Shown: positions 14,136 to 22,422, counted from the stretch's first letter. The stretch is DNA of 42,324 bases from Meiothermus hypogaeus (GCF_003574035.1 NZ_QWKY01000025.1:1-42324); one strand, 5' to 3'. Translations and numbers: made by a program. Notes: a model not told the origin generated them from the letters alone.

Positions 14136-15227
14136 ATGACCGAGTTTCTAAAATCTATCGGCATCGCCAACCCCACCGGTTCGGGCTGGTTGATTGTGGT
14201 TTTCACATTTGTGGTGGCCTGGACCGTAACCTGGCGCTTTATGCCCAGGGTGCGACAGTTTGCCCTCAAAGTGGGCTGGGCCGATCAGCCCAATGCCCGC
14301 CGCCTGAATAAGGAACCCCTGCCCAATGCCGGAGGTTTAGCCATTTTTGCTGGCGTGGTGGCAGCACTGGTGGTAGCCACTGCCCTGCGCCCCATTCTGA
14401 TTCAGGAAGTGCAGGTACAGGTACTGGCCATTTTGTTGGGGGGGGCCATTCTGGTACTGGTGGGTTTTGTAGATGACCAGTTTAGCTTGCCACCGTTGTT
14501 TCGACTCCTGGTGCAGTTTTTGTGTGCCCTGCTGCTGGTTGCTGTTGGCATTCGTTTTAATGCCGCGTTCGGAACAGCCCTCGATCCATTCTGGGGTACG
14601 GCGCTAACCATATTCTGGGTAATGGGCATAACCAATGCGGTGAACCTGATGGATGGCGTAGACGGTCTGGCCGGAGGAATTTCTTATATCACCGCCATGA
14701 GCTTGCTCGCCGTTTCGGCCCAGAACCCCCAGTGGGCGGCAGCCACCCTGGTACTGGCCGCACTGGCAGGAGCGGCTTTGGGTTTTTTACGGCACAACTT
14801 CTTCCCTTCCAAGATCATCATGGGTGATGCCGGCGCCTATTTCTTCGGCTATGTGCTGGCTGCTACCGCTTTGTTGGGCAGCCTCAAGGTCACGACGGTT
14901 TTTTCACTGGTTCCTACCGCCCTGTTCTTGCTGCTGCCCATTCTGGACACTTCGCAGGTGTTTATCCGCCGCCTTCTCAAGCGGCAAAACCCCATGTCTA
15001 CCCCCGGTAAAGACCACATCCACCACCGGCTCTTGGCCCGGGGCTTCTCCCAGCGCCGTACCACTGTAACCTTGTGGATCATTACACTGGCCCTGAACTT
15101 GGTCGCTATGTGGGTTCAGGGGGTCAATTATGCTGTAATTGCGGTAACCGCTATCGGCACTGCATCGCTGCTGGGTTTTACCGTCTGGCGCAAGCTACGG
15201 GCGGTGTGGAAAGAGACCGCGCAGTAG
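14136..15227 (+). CDS. WecA/TagO-like undecaprenyl-phosphate sugar-1-phosphate transferase
   Basis: This 363-residue inner-membrane protein has about eleven helices. It carries the polyprenyl-phosphate transferase motifs: LVGFVDDQFSLPPLFRLL (Asp-Asp), ITNAVNLMDGVDGLAGG, HNFFPSKIIMGDAGAYFFGY, and the cytoplasmic PGKDHIHHRLLARGFSQRRT. The His-rich HIHHRL motif separates the WecA/TagO group, which uses UDP-GlcNAc-type sugars, from MraY. It should start an undecaprenyl-linked glycan such as an S-layer-associated or secondary cell-wall polymer. No other glycan genes are adjacent. The ATG at 14136 has a weak AAGG-containing region upstream. Confidence 0.92.
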   Translation: MTEFLKSIGIANPTGSGWLIVVFTFVVAWTVTWRFMPRVRQFALKVGWADQPNARRLNKEPLPNAGGLAIFAGVVAALVVATALRPILIQEVQVQVLAILLGGAILVLVGFVDDQFSLPPLFRLLVQFLCALLLVAVGIRFNAAFGTALDPFWGTALTIFWVMGITNAVNLMDGVDGLAGGISYITAMSLLAVSAQNPQWAAATLVLAALAGAALGFLRHNFFPSKIIMGDAGAYFFGYVLAATALLGSLKVTTVFSLVPTALFLLLPILDTSQVFIRRLLKRQNPMSTPGKDHIHHRLLARGFSQRRTTVTLWIITLALNLVAMWVQGVNYAVIAVTAIGTASLLGFTVWRKLRAVWKETAQ

Positions 15228-15241
15228 CCCCAGGGAAACGC

Positions 15242-16021
15242 CTAGCTCGAGGCCGAGGTATAACTCCGCAGGGCAAAGCGCCAGAAAACCCTGGAAAACA
15301 GCAGCAAAAAGAGGGCAATCAGAAGGGCCAGGCCCAGGTTTGCTGGGGTCAGCCGACCCAGCGCAGCTTCCGCGGGTACGGTAGTCAGGAAGGCCACCGG
15401 CACCACAAAAGTGAAGATGAAGCGGTAAGCTACTGGAAAAGCCTGTACAGGGAAGCGCCCAGCCTCGAGCAAAGCCCGCAAAACCTCGGTGGCGTTGGCC
15501 ACCTTGACAAACCAGATGCTGCTGGCACTAATGACAAACCAAAGGCTATAAAGCATTACGAAGGCCACGGCCAAAAGGCCAAAGCCTACCCCGTAATCGG
15601 CCGGGCCCAGCCCCAGACGGTAGCCTGCATAGAACCAGAGCATAAGCCCAATGATCCCATCGCTCAGGCTCCAGGGTGCAAGGGTGCGAAAAGATAGCCA
15701 GAACTGGCTATCCAGCGGCTTTAGGAGGACAAAATCGAGGGTGCCTTTTTGCACCTGTTCCACCACCCGGTTAAGGTTAGGCGAGAGTAGGGTGAAGGCA
15801 AAACTATCCATCATCAGGAAGGCAGCCAGCACCAGCAAGGCTTCCTCGAACTTCCACCCCCCTGGCTGATAGCCCCCCTGGTAGAGCAGGGAGATCCCAA
15901 ACAGGCTGCCGGCAGCAGCGCCTAGGGCCGAGAGCGCGGCCAACAAAAAATTGCCCCGGTACTCGAGCTCTGCCGCCAGGGCCGTCCCCCAGAAGCGGCC
16001 CAACACCCGCAGGTAGCGCAT
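15242..16021 (-). CDS. ABC-2 family transporter permease (DUF990-like)
   Basis: The 259-residue membrane protein has about six helices. The motif RVVEQVQKGTLDFVLLKPLDSQFWLSFRTLAPWSL is characteristic of the ABC-2-type permease subfamily usually found as a pair of permeases with one ATPase. No ATPase or second permease gene is next to it in the window, so its partners must be encoded elsewhere. The downstream neighbour is the convergent WecA-like gene, 14 bp away. The substrate is unknown; relatives are often annotated as drug or lipid exporters. The ATG at 16021 has TAAACT 5 nt upstream and no ribosome-binding site. Confidence 0.85.
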   Translation of the reverse strand: MRYLRVLGRFWGTALAAELEYRGNFLLAALSALGAAAGSLFGISLLYQGGYQPGGWKFEEALLVLAAFLMMDSFAFTLLSPNLNRVVEQVQKGTLDFVLLKPLDSQFWLSFRTLAPWSLSDGIIGLMLWFYAGYRLGLGPADYGVGFGLLAVAFVMLYSLWFVISASSIWFVKVANATEVLRALLEAGRFPVQAFPVAYRFIFTFVVPVAFLTTVPAEAALGRLTPANLGLALLIALFLLLFSRVFWRFALRSYTSASS

Positions 16022-16085
16022 GGGTTAGTTTATCAAGTGGGTCTACAGGTAATTTGGACAGGTTTTTGCCAGCAGAAATGTCGCA

Positions 16086-16155
16086 TGTCTCAGGTCTCAG
16101 GTCGCAAGTCCTGATACTTTCAGCCTTTGGCTTTGGGCTCTTGGCTCTTGCATTG
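16086..16155. repeat. heptamer-phased tract (10 units in register)
   Basis: Ten 7-nt units run without slippage: TGTCTCA GGTCTCA, then GGTCGCA AGTCCTG, ATACTTT CAGCCTT, TGGCTTT GGGCTCT, and TGGCTCT TGCATTG. The unit sequence drifts from a GGTCTCA type to a TGGCTCT type. The tract lies between the ABC permease start and the S24 repressor stop. Confidence 0.75.
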
Positions 16156-16178
16156 ACCAAGGATTCGCTTCCTCTCCC

Positions 16179-16886
16179 CTATCCCCTAAACGGCCCCCCA
16201 CGCCACACCACCGGCCCAATGATTTTGACCGGGTCGTCGCGGCGGCGCACCACCGGCGGTACACTACGGCGGGCCGGATAAAACACAATGTGCTCGCCTT
16301 CTTCCTGGTAGCGCTTGATGAGCAGCGCTTCGTTGAGACCGTCCCAGGCCACCACCACATCCCCGGCCCGGGGCATCCGCCCGGTATCCACTGCCACCCG
16401 ATCCCCCGGCGCGATGCTCTGGCCCATGGCCCGCACGCTCTCCGAGACCATGCAATCGCCGTTGACAGCAAAGACCCGCACGTTTTCGGGCCGCACCCCC
16501 AGTGCCCTTAAGTCTTCCAATGGAATCGAGACTAGGCCCTCGCTGGTTGGGGTGTTCTGGTGGCCCGCCGAAGCGGTGGCCTGGACGGAAAAGGTAGCAA
16601 AGTGCAGCTCCGCTTCCAAGCGTTCCAGCCTCTTTAGGGCTTCGCCTTCCGCAAAATCTAACTCCAGCCCAGTAGCCAGGGCAAACTGGGGCCAGTTCCA
16701 GCCCAGCACCCGCAGCAAAGCCCGCAATTTGGCTGCGCCCAGGTCGAGGGTGGGGTGGATCAGGCCGCGCTCGAGGCGGCTGACCTCAGTCTGGTTGAGC
16801 AATCCCGAGGCCTGCGCTACCTGGGTTTGCGACAGACCCAGGCGCTGGCGCTGCTGGCGGATGGCGGTGGCCCAATGAGGGTACAT
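16179..16886 (-). CDS. XRE-type HTH plus S24/LexA-like repressor with Cys at the nucleophile position
   Basis: I chose the ATG at 16886 because GGAG lies 8 nt upstream; a longer frame begins at 16916. The 235-residue product has an N-terminal helix-turn-helix (about 9-50: RQQRQRLGLSQTQVAQASGLLNQTEVSRLERG) and a C-terminal S24-like domain. In that domain the usual GDSM is GDCM, putting Cys145 where the catalytic Ser should be. The Lys of the dyad appears present (ALLIKRY, K191), as do APGDRVAVD and PRAGDVVVAWDG. A LexA-type autocleavage with Cys, or no cleavage, is possible. It is divergent from a small membrane protein across an AT-rich, promoter-like region that it may control. It resembles phage CI-like repressors. 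Confidence 0.85.
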   Translation of the reverse strand: MYPHWATAIRQQRQRLGLSQTQVAQASGLLNQTEVSRLERGLIHPTLDLGAAKLRALLRVLGWNWPQFALATGLELDFAEGEALKRLERLEAELHFATFSVQATASAGHQNTPTSEGLVSIPLEDLRALGVRPENVRVFAVNGDCMVSESVRAMGQSIAPGDRVAVDTGRMPRAGDVVVAWDGLNEALLIKRYQEEGEHIVFYPARRSVPPVVRRRDDPVKIIGPVVWRGGPFRG

Positions 16887-17044
16887 GCAGGATTCTCCAA
16901 AATTATTTTGAGTCATTTTGATTAAGATTCAATCTTTCCAGGCATATTGACTAATCAGTTTTTCTTAGCTAGCCTAATATATGTCTGTATTTTTGTAAAT
17001 AACATAACACATATCTTAACTTCCCTTCAAAGCACAGGTGAAAC
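16887..17044. promoter_or_regulatory. AT-rich divergent regulatory region
   Basis: About 158 bp between the divergent S24 repressor and the small membrane protein is strikingly AT-rich compared with its surroundings. On the plus strand TTGACT with a 17-bp spacer to TAGCCT (about 16947-16975) is a plausible promoter. Runs such as AAAATTATTTTG (16900-16911) are partly palindromic and could be repressor sites. Details are uncertain. Confidence 0.45.
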
Positions 17045-17419
17045 ATGGAACCAGCCCAGTCCACCACCGACCTGCTCTCCCGACTCGAGCCCTGGCAGTT
17101 CTTCGGGGTGATGGGCGCGTTTGCTGTCGCAGGGGCATTGCTCAAGGTTCTGGTTGAGAGCGTGCGGAGCAAGTTCTGGAAGCAGGCCCTCCGCGTACTC
17201 AGCAGCGCCTTCTGGGGCACCCTGGCGGCCATCCTGGTTTCGGACTGGCTCACCCTCTCCCCCAAGAGCCTTCTGGTGTTGGCGACGCTTTTAGGCTGGG
17301 TCGGCTTTGAGGCCACCCTCGGCAACCTGCTAAGGTTAGTGGGCAAAAAGACCGACTTGAAGCTCGAGGCCCCCAAGCCCCCTCGAAAGAAGCCCCGCAG
17401 CAAAAGCTCGGCAAAGTAG
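17045..17419 (+). CDS. small three-helix membrane protein, function unknown
   Basis: The 124-residue product has three hydrophobic segments (about 20-38, 54-73 and 78-100), connected by short charged loops, and a strongly basic Lys/Arg/Pro-rich tail (KPPRKKPRSKSSAK). AGGTG stands 4 nt before the ATG. Size, helix count and basic tail are reminiscent of phage holins, and the divergent phage-CI-like repressor fits that idea, but no lysin or other phage gene is nearby. I do not recognise a family. Its expression is probably controlled by the divergent repressor; this is inference. Confidence 0.65.
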   Translation: MEPAQSTTDLLSRLEPWQFFGVMGAFAVAGALLKVLVESVRSKFWKQALRVLSSAFWGTLAAILVSDWLTLSPKSLLVLATLLGWVGFEATLGNLLRLVGKKTDLKLEAPKPPRKKPRSKSSAK

Positions 17420-17478
17420 CCACAGCCCCCTTCAGCCAGGAGCCAGGCTCACTTTGAGCGTAAACATAGGCCGTTAGC

Positions 17479-18297
17479 ATGAATACTATGCAACTTGGCT
17501 ATTCCTTTTGCCCCAACGACACCTTTATTTTTTACGCCCTGGCCCACGGCAAGGTGGCCACCCCCTTCCCCATTACCGAACGCCTGGAAGACGTGGAAAC
17601 CCTCAACCGCTGGGCCTTGCAGGGCCAGCTTCCCCTCACCAAAATCAGCTATGCCGCCTACGGACGCTTGCGCGAGCAGTACGTGGCGCTGCGGGCCGGA
17701 GGCGCGCTGGGGCGGGGGGTGGGGCCGCTCCTGGTAGCCAAGTATCCGCTGGGCGAGCTACAGGACAAAAAAATTGCAATTCCGGGCCAGAACACCACTG
17801 CGTTTCTGCTGCTGTCCTTGCATAGCCAGGGCTTTGTGCCGGTGGAGATGCGCTACGACCAGATCATGCCAGCGGTAGCGCAGGGTGAGGTAGACGCCGG
17901 GCTCATCATCCACGAGTCGCGCTTCACCTATCACCTGCACGGCCTGCAAAAGGTGCTGGACCTGGGCGAGTGGTGGGAAGGGCTGACCGGCCTGCCCCTG
18001 CCCCTGGGGGCCATTCTGGCCCGGCGCGACCTGGGTACCGAGACCATTCGGGCCATAGACCGGGCGGTGCGACAGAGCCTGGAGTACGCCTACGCCCACC
18101 CAGAAGAGACCGTGGCCTACATCAAGCAGCACGCCCAGGAGTTACAAGACGAAGTGATCTGGGCCCATATCCACACCTACGTTAACGAGTTCTCGCTGGA
18201 CGTGGGGCCTGAAGGCGAAGCCGCAGTGGCCGAGCTGTTCCGGCGCGGCGAGGCAGCCGGGCTACTTCCTGCATCCCGCCTGCCCAACTTTGCTTGA
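17479..18297 (+). CDS. mqnD: 1,4-dihydroxy-6-naphthoate synthase (futalosine menaquinone pathway)
   Basis: MqnD converts cyclic de-hypoxanthine futalosine to 1,4-dihydroxy-6-naphthoate in menaquinone synthesis. The 272-residue product is close to Thermus MqnD from end to end as I recall it. It begins LGYSFCPNDTFIFYALAHGKV, continues VETLNRWALQGQLPLTKISYAAYG and RAGGALGRGVGPLLV, and has GQNTTAFLLLSL and GEVDAGLIIHESRFTYHLHG. The His in IHESRF is the proposed catalytic base. The protein has a periplasmic-binding-protein fold but no signal peptide, as expected for a cytosolic enzyme. No other mqn gene is in the window. An alternative start at 17488 would remove three residues. Confidence 0.96.
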   Translation: MNTMQLGYSFCPNDTFIFYALAHGKVATPFPITERLEDVETLNRWALQGQLPLTKISYAAYGRLREQYVALRAGGALGRGVGPLLVAKYPLGELQDKKIAIPGQNTTAFLLLSLHSQGFVPVEMRYDQIMPAVAQGEVDAGLIIHESRFTYHLHGLQKVLDLGEWWEGLTGLPLPLGAILARRDLGTETIRAIDRAVRQSLEYAYAHPEETVAYIKQHAQELQDEVIWAHIHTYVNEFSLDVGPEGEAAVAELFRRGEAAGLLPASRLPNFA

Positions 18298-18463
18298 ACC
18301 CAGTGCAGATTAGGGCTGCCCCAATAGCGAACAAATTGTGTCTAGTTCAATATTCGTTTGCTTAGTGACACCGTCTGCAAATCTACCCCCAGCAGGTATA
18401 TTTCTTGCTATCTGTATTCTCAATCAGGAATGTCTGCGCGATAGAACCGCTAAATTAACAGCC

Positions 18464-19105
18464 ATGACGCCGGAGTTCATCGCCACCCTGCCCCCTGAAG
18501 CCAGAGCCGAAGCTGAGCGGGTATTCCGTAGCTTTTCGGCCCGGCGGAGCAGCTACGTGTGCTACCCCGAAGACGAGGCCAAAACCTTGTACTTTGTGAT
18601 GGACGGTTGGGTGCGCTTGTTTCAGCTTGGACCCCAGGAGGAGGAAATCACCCTGACGGTGGTGGGGGCCGGGGACATATTTGGTGAAGGCGCTTTGTTG
18701 CCCGGCGAGCGCTACGGGGTGTTCGCCGAACCATTGGTGGACTCTGAGTTGCTCTCGGCCTCGAGGGAAGACCTGCTGCGCCTTACCAGCCGCTTCCCCG
18801 AAGCTCAGTCCGCTTTTGTGCTGCTGCTTTCGCGCAGGCTGCGCAAGGCCGAGGAACGCCTGCGGGACTTGCGCTTCAAGGAGGTGCTGCCCCGGCTGGC
18901 CAAAGCCTTGCTCTCGGCCATGCGCAAGGGCGAGGAGGGCCTGGAAGTAACCCTTTCACACCAGGACCTGGCCCACCTGGCCGGTTCGACCCGCGAAACC
19001 ATTACCAAGGTGCTGGGCGAGCTAGCCATGGACGACGCTATCGAGCTGGGCTACCGGCGCATCCTGATCCTCAAGCCCGATATACTCAAGCGGGTCTCTT
19101 CGTAG
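18464..19105 (+). CDS. CRP/FNR-family transcriptional regulator
   Basis: From the ATG at 18464 the protein is 213 residues. The N-terminal cyclic-nucleotide-binding-type beta barrel (about 15-120) has YFVMDGWVRLFQLGPQEEEITLTVVGAGDIFGEGALLPGERYGVFAEPLVDSELL. A dimerisation helix follows, then a C-terminal HTH with LSHQDLAHLAGSTRETITKVLGELAMDDAIELGYRRILIL. The phosphate-binding pocket lacks the clear Arg-Ser/Thr pair of cAMP receptors, and there is no Cys cluster for Fe-S, so the signal is unclear; some Thermus relatives work without a ligand. The upstream frame to 18338 is not favoured. TAAATT 7 nt before the ATG and no ribosome-binding site suggest a leaderless start. Confidence 0.9.
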   Translation: MTPEFIATLPPEARAEAERVFRSFSARRSSYVCYPEDEAKTLYFVMDGWVRLFQLGPQEEEITLTVVGAGDIFGEGALLPGERYGVFAEPLVDSELLSASREDLLRLTSRFPEAQSAFVLLLSRRLRKAEERLRDLRFKEVLPRLAKALLSAMRKGEEGLEVTLSHQDLAHLAGSTRETITKVLGELAMDDAIELGYRRILILKPDILKRVSS

Positions 19106-19249
19106 AAAATAAACCGCCCAGGCAGCGCGACCGACGGCCCAGGCGAATGTTTTTCTTACACCCTGCCCCGGCCTTCCTGACCCGCACAGCGCTAAAAACC
19201 ACCGCACATCACGCTGTACCCCCTAAACAAGCTATAGAATCCCGTAGTC

Positions 19250-20749
19250 ATGCCCGATGCCCTGTGTCAGTTTTTGCCTTATCGCCTCGAGCACCTGCCC
19301 GCCGTGCTGCGTACCCCCAGAGAGGTTCCACGGGAGGCCTTGAGCGCCGGGCTGGTGGCTTACCACAAGCGCCTGGGTGCACCTCCGGCCAGCCTCGAGG
19401 CCGCCCAGCGCCTGGCCCACCCCAGGAGCCGGGCCATGGTCAGCGGTCAGCAAGCCGGGCTACTGACCGGGCCCGCCTACACCTTCTACAAGGCCCAGGC
19501 TGCGCTCAAGCTGGCCCAGGAATACAGCTCCGAGGAGCAACCGGTTGTAGCAGTCTTTTGGGTGGCCTCACAAGACCACGACACCGACGAAATTCGCAGT
19601 GTGGAACTGCTGGACTTCGAGGAGCGGGTTCACCGCCTGGAGCTACCACTCCCCCCCGCACACCCCGCCGGGCGCATTGCTTTCGAAACCTACTTTGCCC
19701 AGGTTTGCAACCTGCTGCGGCCTTTTGACGGCTATCCCGAGGTGCGCGAGCGCATCTGCCGGGCCATGCGGGGCAACTGGAGCTATAGCGAGGTCTTCGC
19801 CCGGCTGATGCTGGAATTTCTGGGGCCGTATGGCCTGGTGCTCTTCGACCCCATGGCCCCAGAGCTGGCCCCTTTGTTTGTACCGGCCCTGGAGCGGGAA
19901 ATTGCCGACCCCCTGGCGTCTTCCCAGGCCATCAACCGAAGCGCGCAGGCCATGAAAAAAGCCGGCCTCGAGCCGGTACTGGGCCGGGGTGAGGCCGCCA
20001 CCAATTTGTTTCTGGAAGGCCCGGACGGCATCCGCCGCCTGCTGCGTTTTCGCGACGGACACTTTGAGGATGGCGAGCGCAGCTACTCACCCGCCGATCT
20101 GCGGGCTTTGCTGGCCCAAGACCCCACCTGCCTGACCCCGGCAGCGGGCCTGCGGCCAGTGCTCCAGGACGCCGTGCTCCCCACCGCTGGCTTTGTGGTG
20201 GGGCCGGGGGAGCTCAAATACGTGGCCGAGCTGGGTGGGGTCTATGCGCTGCACGGGCTGGAACCCCCCGCTGTTATCCGCCGGATGGGGGTGACTGTTC
20301 TCGAGCCCCCCATTGAGCGCATCCTGCAGAAGTATGGCCTCGAGGCCTGGGCTTTCCAGGCCGACCCCGAAGGCGCCTTCAAGGCCGCCCTGGCCCAACA
20401 AGACGCGCGGGTACAGGCCATCCAGGCCCATTTGCGGCGCATTGCCGCCGAGTTCGAGCAGGTACAAACCCTCCTCACCGACCCCACCCTCAGCCGCCCT
20501 CGCCACCGCGCCCAGGTGCGCGTTCAGCACGAGCTCGAGCGGCTAGAGCGCAAAATACTGGACAACGCCCTGCATCAGGAGAACACCCTGGGGGCGCAGT
20601 TTGCCCGGCTGCAGCGCCACCTGGCCCCCGCAGGCCCCCAGGAGCGGGTCTATCCTTTCCTGATGTACCTGCTCAAACATGGGGAGCGGGTACTGGATAA
20701 GCTCCTGGAACTACCCGCAACGGGCAACCATACGCTCAGTCTGAGTTAG
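19250..20749 (+). CDS. bshC: putative cysteine ligase of bacillithiol synthesis
   Basis: BshC joins cysteine to GlcN-malate in the last step of bacillithiol synthesis. The 499-residue product has the characteristic N-terminal block SRAMVSGQQAGLLTGPAYTFYKAQAALKLA, then VVAVFWVASQDHDTDEIRSVELLD, matching the nucleotide-binding Rossmann-like domain. Further conserved stretches include LMLEFLGPYGLVLFDPMAPEL and TAGFVVGPGELKYVAELGGVYALHG. The C-terminal third is a long helical region (ELERLERKILDNALHQENTLGAQFARLQ) with coiled-coil character that mediates dimerisation in the family. bshA and bshB are not in the window. TATAGA lies upstream with no Shine-Dalgarno sequence. A repeat element follows the gene. 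Confidence 0.95.
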   Translation: MPDALCQFLPYRLEHLPAVLRTPREVPREALSAGLVAYHKRLGAPPASLEAAQRLAHPRSRAMVSGQQAGLLTGPAYTFYKAQAALKLAQEYSSEEQPVVAVFWVASQDHDTDEIRSVELLDFEERVHRLELPLPPAHPAGRIAFETYFAQVCNLLRPFDGYPEVRERICRAMRGNWSYSEVFARLMLEFLGPYGLVLFDPMAPELAPLFVPALEREIADPLASSQAINRSAQAMKKAGLEPVLGRGEAATNLFLEGPDGIRRLLRFRDGHFEDGERSYSPADLRALLAQDPTCLTPAAGLRPVLQDAVLPTAGFVVGPGELKYVAELGGVYALHGLEPPAVIRRMGVTVLEPPIERILQKYGLEAWAFQADPEGAFKAALAQQDARVQAIQAHLRRIAAEFEQVQTLLTDPTLSRPRHRAQVRVQHELERLERKILDNALHQENTLGAQFARLQRHLAPAGPQERVYPFLMYLLKHGERVLDKLLELPATGNHTLSLS

Positions 20750-20753
20750 CGTT

Positions 20754-20788
20754 GAAAGCTCAAAGCCCTTTGATCTACTTGATCTACG
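20754..20788. repeat. heptamer-phased tract (5 units)
   Basis: Units GAAAGCT CAAAGCC, then CTTTGAT CTACTTG ATCTACG, begin 4 nt after the bshC stop. The last two units are more degenerate. Confidence 0.5.
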
Positions 20789-20849
20789 ACGCGCGATCTG
20801 GGACATGTGGCAGGGTATTGTCCTCCCAGCAGCGGCGTTATGGTGATTT

Positions 20850-21123
20850 ATATCGGATTCAAAAAGACAGTTTACAAAACCAAAAACACCAGAGGCTGTC
20901 TTTTTGAATCCTAGAGCACACTCCTCCCTTGAGTACCGGCGCTAGCCGGGGGCCGATGGCCCTTCACTGTCGGTCGGCGAAGAAAGCGTCTCCCTTCCAA
21001 GGGGCGGTATCGCCCTCCGCTACGCGGATAACTTCCAAGGGGCGGTATCGCCCTCCGCTACGCGGATAACTTCGGTCGGGTTAGTTCGTCACCAAAGGGT
21101 GACGAACTAACCGAATCTGGTAT
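20850..21123. repeat. hairpin/TIR intergenic element, copy C (two 38-bp units)
   Basis: The ends are ATATCGGATTC and GAATCTGGTAT. Hairpin 1 pairs 20856-20870 with 20896-20910 perfectly (arm GATTCAAAAAGACAG). About 40 bp not present in copy B contain GCCGG- and GGGCC-type small hairpins. Two 38-bp units (20994-21031, 21032-21069) are identical to those in copy B. Hairpin 2 pairs 21079-21093 with 21098-21112, 15 bp perfect with an AAAG loop. It lies in the 467-bp gap between bshC and the SpoIID-domain gene. The rest of the gap holds a heptamer tract (20754-20788) and the promoter at 21204-21209. Confidence 0.93.
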
Positions 21124-21203
21124 TACCCAGACTCCTAAGCCCTAGGCACCTGACCACCCGTTACCTCAACGCCAGATGAACACCGCGGCTCTCAGCCCAA
21201 ACG

Positions 21204-21209
21204 TATACT
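21204..21209 (+). promoter_or_regulatory. -10 element of a probable leaderless mRNA (SpoIID-domain gene)
   Basis: TATACT, five of six to consensus, ends 7 nt before the ATG at 21217. Transcription would begin at the A of the start codon. No clear -35 is seen. Confidence 0.6.
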
Positions 21210-21216
21210 GAAAGAC

Positions 21217-22422
21217 ATGCGGCGCGTCTGGATGCTCCTGTTCCTGCTCTTGGGAGCCGCTCACGCTCAACAGGACTTGCTGCTGCGGGTCTTGCTCACC
21301 GAAGCTCCGGCGGGCAGCATTCAACTGGGGCCGCACCAGCGCAACAGCGCCTTCGGTAGCCAGGATTTTGGCGCTGGTACGTTGCGTGTCGCGGCTGGGG
21401 CAGGCGAGGTACTCATAGACGGCCAAAGCGCCGGACCATGGGTAGAATTCGTAACTACCGATGGTTTCGCCCTGGGAGAACGCAGCTACCGCGGCAACCT
21501 GCTGGCGGTGTGGCAGGCCGGGCGGGTACTCTTCATTAACCGGGTCTGGCTCGAGGACTACCTGCTGGGGGTTGTTCCCAGCGAGGTTCCGGCCTCTTTT
21601 CCGGAGGCGGTGCTGCAGGCACAAGCCATTCTGGCCCGCACTTTTGCGCTCTATCGACTGAACCCTCAGGGCCTCTACGATCTCTGTGCTACCGAACGCT
21701 GCCAGGTGTACCTGGGACGCTCAGTGGAAACCCCCCGCCACACCAGTGCGATCTACGCGACCCGCAGCCTGATTGTCAGCTTCAACCAAAAACCCATCAC
21801 CGCTGTCTACCATTCTGACTCGGGCGGCTACACCGCTGCCTCGGCAGAGGTGTGGGGCAGCAGTGTGCCCTACCTGGTCTCGCGCCCCGACCCTTTTGCA
21901 CAGAGTCCAAGTAGCACCTGGAGCCGCACCCTCTCACCCGCAGCCATCGCCCGCAGTCTGGCCAGCCAGGGTATCCAGGTAGGCGCTGTGCAAGCCGTCG
22001 CACCCTTACTCGTCAGCGAAAGTGGCCGCCCTTTACGCCTTCGTGTTGTGGGCAGCAGCCGCAGCGTAGAGCTCGATGGCCCTCAGTCCACCCGCCTGTT
22101 GCGGGGCCTGGGGTTACCCTCCACCCGGGTGCGCTTCGATGGCTGGCAAGTATTCGGCCAGGGCAATGGTCATGGGGTGGGCATGAGCCAGTGGGGTGCG
22201 CGTGGGCTGGCCCTCCAGGGCTGGGATTTTCGGCAGATTCTCGGCTATTATTATCCCGGCACCTTCCTCAGCAGCTTCGAGGTGGTGGCCGGTTTGCAGG
22301 ACAAACTCCCCCGGGCCGGATACCCTATATCCTGGGCCCACGCCGGTTTGGCCCCTGCAAAACCAGCGCCAGCTCTGGTAACCCGACTCTTCTATACAAC
22401 TTTTGGGCCTGGTTGGTTTTAG
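21217..22422 (+). CDS. SpoIID/LytB-domain secreted protein
   Basis: The 401-residue product has a signal peptide (MRRVWMLLFLLLGAAHAQ). The SpoIID core starts around residue 105 with INRVWLEDYLLGVVPSEVPASFPEAVLQAQAILARTFAL, containing the conserved Glu of PSEVP that is catalytic in SpoIID lytic transglycosylases. It continues with YHSDSGGYTAASAEVWG and the C-terminal GHGVGMSQWGARGLALQGWDFRQILGYYYPGT. SpoIID cleaves peptidoglycan glycan strands lacking stem peptides; in non-sporulating bacteria the LytB-like relatives act in cell-wall remodelling. The likely location is the periplasm or cell wall. An upstream TATACT suggests a leaderless transcript. Confidence 0.93.
   Translation: MRRVWMLLFLLLGAAHAQQDLLLRVLLTEAPAGSIQLGPHQRNSAFGSQDFGAGTLRVAAGAGEVLIDGQSAGPWVEFVTTDGFALGERSYRGNLLAVWQAGRVLFINRVWLEDYLLGVVPSEVPASFPEAVLQAQAILARTFALYRLNPQGLYDLCATERCQVYLGRSVETPRHTSAIYATRSLIVSFNQKPITAVYHSDSGGYTAASAEVWGSSVPYLVSRPDPFAQSPSSTWSRTLSPAAIARSLASQGIQVGAVQAVAPLLVSESGRPLRLRVVGSSRSVELDGPQSTRLLRGLGLPSTRVRFDGWQVFGQGNGHGVGMSQWGARGLALQGWDFRQILGYYYPGTFLSSFEVVAGLQDKLPRAGYPISWAHAGLAPAKPAPALVTRLFYTTFGPGWF

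Noticed and set aside
18335-18372. GTGTC...GACAC inverted repeat upstream of the CRP-like gene as an autoregulatory site
   Set aside because: The arms are only 5 bp and far apart, and the sequence does not match known CRP-type consensus sites.
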